Shown here: positions 1 through 5,237 of the stretch, piece by piece | Layout: the number at the start of each line of letters is the position of its first letter | Numbering within the stretch: position 1 is the first letter of the stretch | Assembly: GCA_022576105.1 (NCBI GenBank) | Contig: JACZRM010000145.1 | Location: 1 to 5,237 of the forward strand | DNA length: 5,237 nucleotides | Reading direction: 5' to 3' | From: Chloroflexota bacterium | GTDB lineage: Bacteria > Chloroflexota > Dehalococcoidia > UBA3495 | The notes under the pieces: generated by a model | What the model was told of the DNA's origin: nothing | Database searches by the model: none | What the model saw: only the letters and a program-made list of their open reading frames with translations | Made by a program: the position numbers and the translations under genes

Positions 1-399
1 ACATCGCCCGCCGCAGTCAGCACCACCCACAGAAGGGCGACTATCAGCGCATCTCATCTCACCGCGAGCCTGCTTCCGCCTTTGGGAATCCCTGGTGTCC
101 TCCCTGGACCGGCAGCCTGCTGGAACCTAACGCCTCCTCCGCTGCCAGTCAAAGGAGGGATGCATCGTGGATTAGCAGCCCCTAGCGGCTCTGGTCAGGA
201 TTCTCACGTCAAATCGGTATTGACAGTTGCCCCCTTTTCCCCGGAGGTTAGTAAGAGCGCTACGGCCGGACATTTGGTAATTTGTCCAGAGATATAAGCG
301 ACAAAACAATGGAATATCTCCACTCAATTGGGACGAAGCTGCGTGACCAAGGTGTCCACGCAGTCGAGCACTGGATTCTGCACAGTGATCCAGCGGCTG
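1..399. other. 399-base stretch with no supported gene
   Basis: I find no convincing coding region here. A plus-strand frame open from 82 to 297 has no family resemblance; its internal ATG at 160 lies one base after an AAAGGAGG motif (151-158), too close for normal initiation. A CCTCC/GGAGG complementarity lies at about 134-158. A perfect TTGACA (220-225) has no matching -10 box 16-19 bases downstream. GGACA (268-272) and TGTCC (283-287) form a short inverted repeat, as do GAGATAT (289-295) and ATATCTC (314-320). At the extreme left the minus strand could begin a truncated gene (ATG at 57-55), but too little is visible to call it. Confidence 0.6.
339..363 (-). repeat. Hairpin downstream of the receiver gene, no U-tract
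   Basis: CTGCGTG (339-345) and CACGCAG (357-363) are perfect 7-base complements around an 11-base loop. The structure starts 37 bases past the stop codon of the receiver gene ending at 400. No T-run follows on the minus strand, so it is not a standard intrinsic terminator. It could be a 3'-end stability element or chance. Confidence 0.35.
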
Positions 400-789
400 C
401 TAGGCCTTCGATTCTCCGCCTGTGGCCGACGCAAGAAGCCTGATCCACTGGGCCAGTTTCGGGGTGTCGACCTCCTTGAGCAGGTAACCGCTGGCGCCCG
501 CCAGGTAGACCTGCCTACGTTCCTCCGGGTCGCTGTAGGAGGTGAGCACGGCCACTTTGCTTCCAATGCTGGAGGAGCAGGCCCGCCTACATATGTCAAT
601 GCCGTCTACCTTTTTCATCTTCACTTCCAAGAGCACCAGGTCAGGACGGCGTTGACTAATCTGGCGCAGCCCACACTCTGCATCGCCCGTGCTGCCAACC
701 ACGTGCAGGCCGGGGCATGAGGCCAGGCGGCGGGCCAGCATCTCTCTTGAGGGCCGGTGTTCGTCGATGAGGAAAATCCGAATACCCAT
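400..789 (-). CDS. Stand-alone receiver-domain protein with Glu in place of the phosphoacceptor Asp
   Basis: The 129-residue product is one CheY-like receiver domain with no output domain. Seen directly: the acidic pair is D9-E10 (motif IDEH), the switch Thr is T83 (VLTSYSD), and the conserved Lys is K105 (GYLLKE). The phosphorylation site reads LLEVKMKK, so Glu (E55, codon GAA at 627-625) replaces the usual Asp, and the Pro normally four residues later is Lys59. The TSYSD and AGASGYLLKE segments closely match the neighbouring full-length regulator, which suggests a paralogue without the helix-turn-helix. Reading past the TAG stop in the same frame gives no recognisable HTH remnant. The ATG at 789 starts exactly at the first beta strand; its Shine-Dalgarno is weak (TAGGCGAG). 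The gene lies past a strong terminator closing the upstream operon, so it probably has its own promoter or depends on read-through. It is probably a single-domain signalling or decoy receiver; its partner is unknown. Confidence 0.82.
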   Translation of the reverse strand: MGIRIFLIDEHRPSREMLARRLASCPGLHVVGSTGDAECGLRQISQRRPDLVLLEVKMKKVDGIDICRRACSSSIGSKVAVLTSYSDPEERRQVYLAGASGYLLKEVDTPKLAQWIRLLASATGGESKA

Positions 790-865
790 CTCGCCTACAG
801 CCTAAGAGCAGCGCCGCATTCTGGCGAGTGCCGTTGGTCATACTTTGGGCAGGCCATTTGGGCAC

Positions 866-906
866 AAAAAAGGGCTGTATGGAACAATCGCCGCTCCATA
901 AAGCCC
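866..906 (-). terminator. Strong intrinsic terminator after the response regulator gene
   Basis: On the minus strand, two 12-base arms (906-895 and 883-872) pair at 11 of 12 positions with one mismatch, around an 11-base loop. A run of six T follows at once (A6 at 866-871 on the plus strand). It begins 42 bases after the regulator's stop codon and ends 76 bases before the next minus-strand start. It should end most transcripts of the kinase-regulator operon. Confidence 0.9.
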
Positions 907-948
907 CAATCTTAAAAAGATAACAGGAATAATTAGACCCGACGGGCC

Positions 949-1608
949 TTACTGCTGGTAATCCCGGTGGGACCGACGCTCCGCCACGTAGGCTGCCGCC
1001 TGGGACCGGCGGGAAACCTCTAATTTTCCCAGAATTTTGCTCACATAGTTCTTCACTGTCTTGTCGCTAAGATTGACTATCTGAGATATCTCTTTGTTGG
1101 TCTTGCCCTCGGCCACCAGTTCCAGGATACGTTGTTCCTGGTCCGTTAGTTGGGCCAATTTGTCGTCGTCTTTGCCCCGCCGGACCCGCTCCAGGACCCC
1201 GGCGGTAACCGCCGGGTCCAGCAATGACCGACCGGCGCCCACTTGTCGAATAGCTTCGACGATTTCCTGGGAGCGGATTTCCTTCAGCAGGTAACCTGAA
1301 GCCCCCGCCATGATGGAGCCCATGACCGCCTCCTCGTCGCTGTAGGAGGTGAGCATGAGCACCTTTATGTTGGAGTTTTGGGACCGTATGTCCCGGCAAG
1401 CCTCGATGCCGGAGGCATCGGGCAAGCGGATATCCAGCACCACTACGTCGGGAGCTAGTTCGCTGGCCTTCGCTACCGCCTCAGCTGCCGTGCCGGCCTC
1501 TCCCGCCACCGACAGGTCATGTTGGCGGGATATGAGCGTAGTGAGACCCTTACGGACGATATCATGGTCGTCTACTACCAGGACCCTTAAAGTTTTAGCT
1601 GCGCTCAT
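949..1608 (-). CDS. NarL/FixJ-family response regulator, DevR/DosR-like
   Basis: This 219-residue protein is a DNA-binding response regulator, the partner of the kinase encoded just upstream. The receiver domain (about 7-125) has the complete active site: D13-D14 (VVDDH), phosphoacceptor D59 (VVLDIRLPD), T87 (LTSYS) and K109 (GYLLKE). The LuxR-type helix-turn-helix spans about 152-210 (LTDQEQRILELVAEGKTNKE onward). Its recognition helix reads DKTVKNYVSKIL (K183, K186, N187), matching the helix through which mycobacterial DevR contacts GGGAC boxes (family knowledge recalled from memory). The GAGRSLLDP linker after the receiver is also DevR-like. The ATG at 1608 has AAGGAG five bases upstream and overlaps the kinase gene end by 14 nt, which implies translational coupling. 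Phosphorylation at D59 should promote dimerisation and promoter binding. The family assignment is firm; DevR orthology is not proven. Confidence 0.95.
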   Translation of the reverse strand: MSAAKTLRVLVVDDHDIVRKGLTTLISRQHDLSVAGEAGTAAEAVAKASELAPDVVVLDIRLPDASGIEACRDIRSQNSNIKVLMLTSYSDEEAVMGSIMAGASGYLLKEIRSQEIVEAIRQVGAGRSLLDPAVTAGVLERVRRGKDDDKLAQLTDQEQRILELVAEGKTNKEISQIVNLSDKTVKNYVSKILGKLEVSRRSQAAAYVAERRSHRDYQQ

Positions 1609-3343
1609 CTTCTCTCCTTCTGGTCGTCCGGGATACGGTTGGTCGCTCCTCCAAAGGGAAACTGATCCGTAATCGGGTACCTTTCCCAGGCGCAGTGTCT
1701 ATCAGCAGGATACCTCCCAGCCCCTCCGCCCGGTCTTTGATGTTCGGCAGCCCGTACCCCTTGCCCAGTTCGGCCTTCTTGGGGTCGAACCCCACTCCAT
1801 CGTCGGCAATGGTTAGATTTAGCTGACCGTCGGAAACCTCCAAGGACAAAGAAACATTCTCGGCCTGGGCGTACTTCTCTACATTGGAAAAGGCCTCCTG
1901 AAGGATGTGCCATAGGTTGACCGCATAGCTTTCGGACAGGCCGACCAGGTCTACGTTCACGTCCAGGGAAACGGCTACCGCGGTTCGGTCCTCGAGGTAT
2001 TTAACCAGAGTCCCCAGGGCATCATCAAACCGCCGGCCCTGGAGTTCACGGGGCCGAAGGTCCATGATGTAGCTGCGAATGTCCCCGATGACCCGGTTCA
2101 GGTCTCCAATCGCCTCTTCCAGCCGCGGCGGCACTTCCGCTGGTTCCTGCGGCGCCTGATACGCGATGTCCTCCAGGGTGAGCCCTACGGCATATATGGA
2201 TTGGATTACGCCATCATGAAGGTCCCTTCCGATGCGGTCCCGTTCCTCTACTACTGCCAGCCGGCGGGACTGCTCTCGCTGCTGCTGATAAAGCTGAATA
2301 TTCTGGATGGCCACGGCCAGTTGGTCCGCTAAAGTCTCCAGGGTTGTCACATCGCTTTCGTCAAAGGCGGGAGACGATGTGCTGTCGACGGTGATAACAG
2401 CTACCACTTCACCTTTCACTATGACGGGGACCGCCAGTTCAGCTAAGCCGTCAGCACCCGTTGCGGCAACATTGCTGGGGTCCTTGGGAACCTCGTTGGC
2501 TAACACCGCCCGCTGGTTCTTTGCCGCCAGGCCGGAGATGCCCTGGTCCATGGGTTGGGAAGTCCCCAAGGGGATCTCGTTCCGGAGCGGTCCCGCCACC
2601 GCCCGAACCTGGAGAGAGCCGTTGCCCTCTGCTACCCAAGCTACTTGGACATTCCGGTAATCGAAGCTTTCTTGGAGGAGCTCGGCCAGCCTCTGGAGCA
2701 ATTGGTCCAGGTCCAAGATACCGGTCAGTTCTCTGCCGATGCGATTTAGAGCGTTCAGCTGGGCCGAACGGCGTCCCTCAATCTGGAAGAGACGGGCGTT
2801 TTCGATTGCTATCGCGGCCTGCGCGGCGAAGATGGTGACCAAAGCCTCATCATCCTGGGAGAACTCCTCTGCGCCTATCTTGTTGGTCAAATAGAGGTCA
2901 CCAAGCACCCGGTCCTTATAGGTTATGGGCACTCCTAGAAAGCTTTCCATAGCGGGGTGGTTAGGCGGAAACCCCACCGATTGGGGATGTTCGGCAAGGT
3001 CCCTCAAACGTAAGGGCCTTCCGTCTCGGATCACTACTCCCAGTACGCCCCCACCTTCCGGGGGTCTACCGATGCGGTCACGCTCCTCTTCGCTGATCCC
3101 GGAAGTAATAAACTGGACCAACCTTCCGTCCGTTCCCAGTACTCCCAGCGCGCTGTAGGAGGCGCCCACTAACTCCCGACTCAGGTCGGCGACGTTCTGC
3201 AGCACCGCATCCAAAGATAGCTCCGAGGTTAATGCCGAGATTGCATCATACAGCCTACGCCCCTGGCTCTCGCCCTGAGGCCCGTAGGAAGCTTCGCCGC
3301 GACTGCTTGGTCCACTGGCCATCCGTACTCCTCCCGAATCCAT
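1595..3343 (-). CDS. Sensor histidine kinase, GAF-GAF-HisKA_3-HATPase, DevS/DosS-like
   Basis: The 582-residue protein has no transmembrane segment, so it is a cytoplasmic sensor. GAF-A (about 40-186) carries GFPPNHPAM with H129 aligning to the heme-ligand His of DosS, Y151 at the distal Tyr position, and G67 where DosS has Glu87 and DosT has Gly. GAF-B spans about 205-352. The HisKA_3 motif ERDRIGRDLHDG places phospho-accepting H376. The ATP-binding domain has an N box (N487), DDGVGF (514-519), GKGYGLPNI (527-535) and GKGT (553-556). Length is close to mycobacterial DevS (578). It should autophosphorylate and pass phosphate to the regulator encoded 3' of it, whose start lies inside this gene's end. 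I chose the ATG at 3343 because GGGAGG precedes it by 5 bases; the ATG at 3322 is also well placed, while a GTG at 3445 has no clear ribosome site. Heme binding is an inference, since many GAF domains share the HPxM motif without shown heme. Confidence 0.95.
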   Translation of the reverse strand: MDSGGVRMASGPSSRGEASYGPQGESQGRRLYDAISALTSELSLDAVLQNVADLSRELVGASYSALGVLGTDGRLVQFITSGISEEERDRIGRPPEGGGVLGVVIRDGRPLRLRDLAEHPQSVGFPPNHPAMESFLGVPITYKDRVLGDLYLTNKIGAEEFSQDDEALVTIFAAQAAIAIENARLFQIEGRRSAQLNALNRIGRELTGILDLDQLLQRLAELLQESFDYRNVQVAWVAEGNGSLQVRAVAGPLRNEIPLGTSQPMDQGISGLAAKNQRAVLANEVPKDPSNVAATGADGLAELAVPVIVKGEVVAVITVDSTSSPAFDESDVTTLETLADQLAVAIQNIQLYQQQREQSRRLAVVEERDRIGRDLHDGVIQSIYAVGLTLEDIAYQAPQEPAEVPPRLEEAIGDLNRVIGDIRSYIMDLRPRELQGRRFDDALGTLVKYLEDRTAVAVSLDVNVDLVGLSESYAVNLWHILQEAFSNVEKYAQAENVSLSLEVSDGQLNLTIADDGVGFDPKKAELGKGYGLPNIKDRAEGLGGILLIDTAPGKGTRLRISFPLEERPTVSRTTRRREDERS

Positions 3344-3348
3344 TATAT

Positions 3349-3354
3349 CCTCCC
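3349..3354 (-). promoter_or_regulatory. Shine-Dalgarno that sets the sensor kinase start
   Basis: GGGAGG on the minus strand ends five bases before the ATG at 3343. A second GGGAGGAG (3335-3328) sits five bases before the in-frame ATG at 3322. Either ATG can be used, giving 582 or 575 residues; the longer is preferred because its site comes first. Confidence 0.7.
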
Positions 3355-3474
3355 TGGGTAGCGTGCCGAAAGACACTAATCCCACTGGGCCATTTAGCCA
3401 TACAAAACGGGCCTGTCGGCCTGGCAACCCCGTGCCGTTTGCCACTATGTCCCGGTGGACCAGGGTGCTAAATT

Positions 3475-3500
3475 GACTATGTGAATAATTTCACACAGTC
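3475..3500. promoter_or_regulatory. 26-bp inverted repeat with an exact CRP/FNR-type core
   Basis: The core TGTGAATAATTTCACA (3480-3495) matches the CRP consensus TGTGA-N6-TCACA exactly. The symmetry extends outward: GACT (3475-3478) pairs with AGTC (3497-3500), with one mismatch between (3479/3496). Each 11-base arm (3475-3485, 3490-3500) has a single mismatch, around a 4-base TAAT centre. It lies in the divergent region, 132 bases from the kinase start and 142 bases from the oxidase start, so it could control either or both. A TTGACT -35-like hexamer (3473-3478) overlaps its left edge with only a poor -10 (CAGTCT, 3496-3501). If that were a real plus-strand promoter, binding would repress it. 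No regulator of this family is encoded in the window. Confidence 0.65.
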
Positions 3501-3502
3501 TC

Positions 3503-3515
3503 CCAAGAAGCTTGG
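3503..3515. repeat. Short palindrome CCAAG-AAG-CTTGG
   Basis: CCAAG (3503-3507) and CTTGG (3511-3515) are perfect complements separated by AAG. It lies eight bases past the CRP-like core. It could be a second operator or a small hairpin in the leader of the oxidase transcript; it is short enough to be chance. Confidence 0.3.
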
Positions 3516-3571
3516 TAGTGAGAACATTGCACGGCAAAGCCTCTGTCTGCCCAGCCTCAACGTGAGTGATT

Positions 3572-3607
3572 GGGGCATGCGAGCTGAAGAATCAGTCAAG
3601 ATGCCCC
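3572..3607 (+). promoter_or_regulatory. Two-tier hairpin in the multicopper oxidase leader
   Basis: GGGGCAT (3572-3578) pairs with ATGCCCC (3601-3607). Inside, CTGA (3584-3587) pairs with TCAG (3592-3595) around an AGAA tetraloop, with a symmetric 5+5 internal loop between the stems. It ends 20 bases before the AAAGGAGG ribosome site (3628-3635). No T-run follows, so it is not an intrinsic terminator. It may affect transcript stability or translation; I recognise no known riboswitch class. Confidence 0.45.
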
Positions 3608-3641
3608 GGAGGGTACCAAGACATCCGAAAGGAGGGCGATC

Positions 3642-4724
3642 ATGAATGGAAGGATATTCTGGATCATGGGGTTATTTCTTGCTGGGCTCCTGACGGTGGC
3701 CTGCGGCGGCGGCGCATCACCGGAGTCATCTGCTATCGATGGTCACGAAGATGCGCCCGTGGTAGCGCAAGAACATGGCCACGAGGTGATTCCCGACACT
3801 ACAATTCACGAACACTCGGCTCAGATCCCCACCGGAGAAGGGCTCAACCTTGGTCCCGCGCAAATTACATTAGGTGACGGGCCAGCGGGGATAGCAGGCA
3901 GCCGGTTCACAGATCCAGACGTAGAAATTAATCTGACCGCCGATGTGGTTCAGTGGGAAGTGTTGGACGGAGAGTTCATTGAAGTCTGGGGTTACAACGG
4001 CCAGTACCCGGGCCCTGAAATCCGGGTGATGGAGGGAGATAAGGTAAGAATCAATCTCACCAACAACTTACCGGAGGCCACTACTATCCACTGGCACGGG
4101 ATGGAAGTGCCCAACGACCAGGATGGAGTCCCTGGCATCACCCAACCAGACATCGAACCCGGCGCTTCCTGGACATATGAGTTCGTGGCGCCCAAGCCGG
4201 GTACCATGATGTATCACACCCACTCTAATACGCTGGTACAGCTGTCCAAGGGGCTATTCGGGGCGTTTATTGTGGAGCCTCGCGGAGGTCTACCTCAATA
4301 CGACCGGGAGTACACGTTGCTGCTACATGAGACCGCGGGGTGGTACACCATCAACGGCCACTCCTTTCCTAAGACGCTGGAGGACTCGCTTCTGAAGATC
4401 AAAACAGGTGAACGCATCCTCATTCGGATGATCAACGCTGGACAGCAGCACCACCCCATGCACCTGCACGGTCACCAGTTCAAGGTGGTACAGCTCGATG
4501 GCAATCCGCTGACGAATCCGGTGGTGGTCAATACCCAGGACATTGCTCCAGGACAAACGGTGGATGTGGAAATAACCGGCACCAATCCAGGGACGTGGGT
4601 GTTCCACTGCCACGTGCTCTTCCACGTCACCAACAAGGGAGCATACCCGGGTGGAATGCTCATCGCCCTTGACTACGAGGATCACACTTCGTACTTCGAG
4701 GAGCAGGCAGCGGCAGCTAAATAA
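3642..4724 (+). CDS. Two-domain multicopper oxidase, lipoprotein
   Basis: This 360-residue exported protein should couple oxidation of an unknown substrate (phenol, metal ion or similar) to reduction of O2 to water. The N-terminus (1-20) is a signal peptide ending in LLTVAC, so C21 is the probable lipidated Cys, anchoring it outside the membrane. A His-rich linker follows (HGH 45-47, HEH 56-58). Cupredoxin domain 1 (about 95-213) has HWHG (H150, H152) and YHTH (H192, H194), giving type 2/3 copper ligands and no type 1 Cys. Domain 2 (about 222-345) has HPMHLHGH (H271 type 1; H274, H276) and FHCHVLFH (H322, C323, H324, H328). Type 1 copper in domain 2 only matches the trimeric 'type B' two-domain laccases such as Streptomyces SLAC. 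The usual axial Met five residues after H328 is missing; M339 lies eleven after. The ATG at 3642 follows AAAGGAGG by 6 bases. It is not a nitrite reductase, as the domain 1 type 1 site is absent. Confidence 0.93.
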   Translation: MNGRIFWIMGLFLAGLLTVACGGGASPESSAIDGHEDAPVVAQEHGHEVIPDTTIHEHSAQIPTGEGLNLGPAQITLGDGPAGIAGSRFTDPDVEINLTADVVQWEVLDGEFIEVWGYNGQYPGPEIRVMEGDKVRINLTNNLPEATTIHWHGMEVPNDQDGVPGITQPDIEPGASWTYEFVAPKPGTMMYHTHSNTLVQLSKGLFGAFIVEPRGGLPQYDREYTLLLHETAGWYTINGHSFPKTLEDSLLKIKTGERILIRMINAGQQHHPMHLHGHQFKVVQLDGNPLTNPVVVNTQDIAPGQTVDVEITGTNPGTWVFHCHVLFHVTNKGAYPGGMLIALDYEDHTSYFEEQAAAAK

Positions 4725-4765
4725 GCGACCGACAAATGCGACCAGGCTCAACGATGTATGACTGT

Positions 4766-4798
4766 TGGCCCATTTTTGTGGGCCATTCGGCCCTTTTT
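4766..4798 (+). terminator. Intrinsic terminator after the multicopper oxidase, with an alternative upstream hairpin
   Basis: GGGCC (4780-4784) pairs with GGCCC (4789-4793) around ATTC, followed by T5 (4794-4798), a compact intrinsic terminator about 55 bases after the oxidase stop. The same GGGCC arm can instead pair with an upstream GGCCC, forming a 7-bp stem TGGCCCA/TGGGCCA (4766-4772, 4779-4785) that lacks a T-run. The two hairpins cannot form together. Confidence 0.7.
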
Positions 4799-4841
4799 GG
4801 TCCGGTCAGCAACCAAGTAACGTTTATGGCGGGCCACTTGT

Positions 4842-4858
4842 TTGGGGACCGTCCTCCC
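4842..4858 (+). promoter_or_regulatory. Imperfect DevR/DosR-box-like sequence upstream of the molybdoenzyme gene
   Basis: TTGGGGAC-CGTC-CTCCC resembles the mycobacterial DevR box (TTSGGGAC-N4-GTCCCSAA). The left half matches at all eight positions and the right core at four of five, but the outer right end does not match. A further GGGAC half-site lies at 4933-4937. The 4844 GGGGAC can also pair with GTCCCC (4864-4869) as a 6-bp stem. The link to the regulator in this window is inference. Confidence 0.25.
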
Positions 4859-4999
4859 AGTAAGTCCCCCGTAGGCGATAGCCATTCTTGCTGGTGGGGG
4901 CAAAAATCCAGGCTTCTTGCCTATTATGCGGTGGGACCTGTCGAGGGTTGATTTTTGGGTTATGGACGACCTCGTCTAAAGAACCCGGTGAGAGCGGAT

Positions 5000-5237
5000 A
5001 TGCCAGGATTGGTTCACATTCAGACCACAATCAATGGCGACCAAGCGGATTTCCTCTGTGAACCCCGTCAAAGTCTGCTGGAAGTCTTGCGGGATGTCTT
5101 GGGTTGGACCGGTACCAAGGAAGGATGCAACGACGGCAACTGTGGTGCCTGTACCGTAATCATGGACGGCAGGATGGTGACCTCCTGCCTGGTGCTGGCG
5201 GTAGAAACACCAGGCAAACAAATCACAACCATCGAGG
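5000..5237 (+). CDS. [2Fe-2S] small subunit of a xanthine dehydrogenase/CO dehydrogenase-family molybdenum hydroxylase, 3'-truncated by the window
   Basis: The first 79 residues of a ferredoxin-like iron-sulfur subunit are visible (full family length about 155-170). The plant-type [2Fe-2S] motif EGCNDGNCGACTV gives C43, C48 and C51 (C-x4-C-x2-C) and the fourth ligand is C63 (TSC), as in CoxS-type subunits. The next domain, with the second [2Fe-2S] cluster, would lie past the window end. In these enzymes the subunit passes electrons between the molybdenum cofactor subunit and the FAD subunit; the substrate cannot be told from this part. The ATG at 5000 has GGTGAG (4987-4992) seven bases upstream and begins right at the first beta strand (VHIQTTING), the normal start for the family. 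The terminator at 4766-4798 implies its own transcription start within 4800-4990, though I could not identify a clear -35/-10 pair. FAD and molybdopterin subunit genes are expected downstream. Confidence 0.93.
   Translation, partial: MPGLVHIQTTINGDQADFLCEPRQSLLEVLRDVLGWTGTKEGCNDGNCGACTVIMDGRMVTSCLVLAVETPGKQITTIE

Noticed and set aside
1..57. Truncated minus-strand gene at the left edge; one frame encodes a hydrophobic stretch (ALIVALLWVVLTAAG)
   Set aside because: The hydrophobic frame has no ATG/GTG before the stretch, and the ATG at 57-55 is in another frame; too short to decide.
220..252. Promoter built on the perfect TTGACA at 220-225
   Set aside because: No acceptable -10 hexamer 16-19 bases downstream and no gene follows on the plus strand.
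163..399. Degenerate HTH domain following the orphan receiver
   Set aside because: The frame stays open for about 75 codons past the TAG, but its translation shows no LuxR-type HTH residues.
1380..1394. GGGAC-CGTAT-GTCCC palindrome resembling a DevR box within the regulator gene
   Set aside because: Spacing is 5 rather than 4 bases, and it lies in the middle of the receiver-domain coding region, so codon content explains it.
3344..3445. GTG at 3445 as the start of the sensor kinase (34 extra residues)
   Set aside because: It has no clear Shine-Dalgarno, whereas the ATG at 3343 has GGGAGG at good spacing; the extra residues show no domain.
3482..3498. ATTTCACACAG, shared with the E. coli lac operator/M13 reverse primer region, as a sign of vector contamination
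   Set aside because: Only 11 bases match and the sequence continues differently on both sides; the match comes from the TTCACA arm of the palindrome.
4880..4935. Molybdenum-cofactor riboswitch in the leader of the molybdoenzyme gene
   Set aside because: Only a short GGCAA/TTGCC pairing (4899-4903, 4917-4921) is visible; I see no recognisable conserved riboswitch core.
4736..4951. 71-codon plus-strand open frame after the oxidase
   Set aside because: It runs through the intrinsic terminator, has no good ribosome site and its product resembles nothing.

Overview
The window reads as bacterial chromosome of moderate-to-high GC. Three genes on the minus strand face two on the plus strand. The mix is a DevS/DosS-like heme-GAF-type sensor kinase with a NarL/DevR-type regulator, a two-domain multicopper oxidase lipoprotein, and the [2Fe-2S] subunit of a xanthine dehydrogenase/CO dehydrogenase-family molybdoenzyme. 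This mix would fit Chloroflexota (Dehalococcoidia/SAR202-like) or an actinobacterium-like lineage. The taxonomic call is an inference from gene content only.

Layout. Bases 1-399 hold no gene I can support, only weak hairpins. A stand-alone receiver-domain protein (789-400, minus) has Glu where the phosphoacceptor Asp should be. A strong intrinsic terminator (906-866, minus) separates it from the upstream two-component operon: sensor kinase (3343-1595, minus), then response regulator (1608-949, minus), overlapping by 14 nt. The divergent intergenic region (3344-3641) carries a near-perfect 26-bp inverted repeat whose core is an exact CRP/FNR-type site, TGTGA-N6-TCACA. It also holds a small palindrome and a two-tier hairpin in the leader of the oxidase gene. 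The multicopper oxidase (3642-4724, plus) is followed by an intrinsic terminator. After it comes a 200-nt leader containing GGGAC half-sites, then the start of the molybdenum hydroxylase small subunit (5000 to the window end, plus).

How the parts may work together. The kinase GAF-A domain keeps the residues that align, from memory, with the heme-ligand His and distal Tyr of mycobacterial DosS/DosT. The regulator's recognition helix has the DevR DNA-contact residues. A gas- or redox-responsive system is therefore a reasonable hypothesis. The neighbouring copper oxidase and molybdo-flavoenzyme are redox enzymes that could plausibly be its targets or share its conditions, but the sequence does not prove regulation. 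The orphan Glu-receiver could be a constitutive or unresponsive partner of the same pathway.
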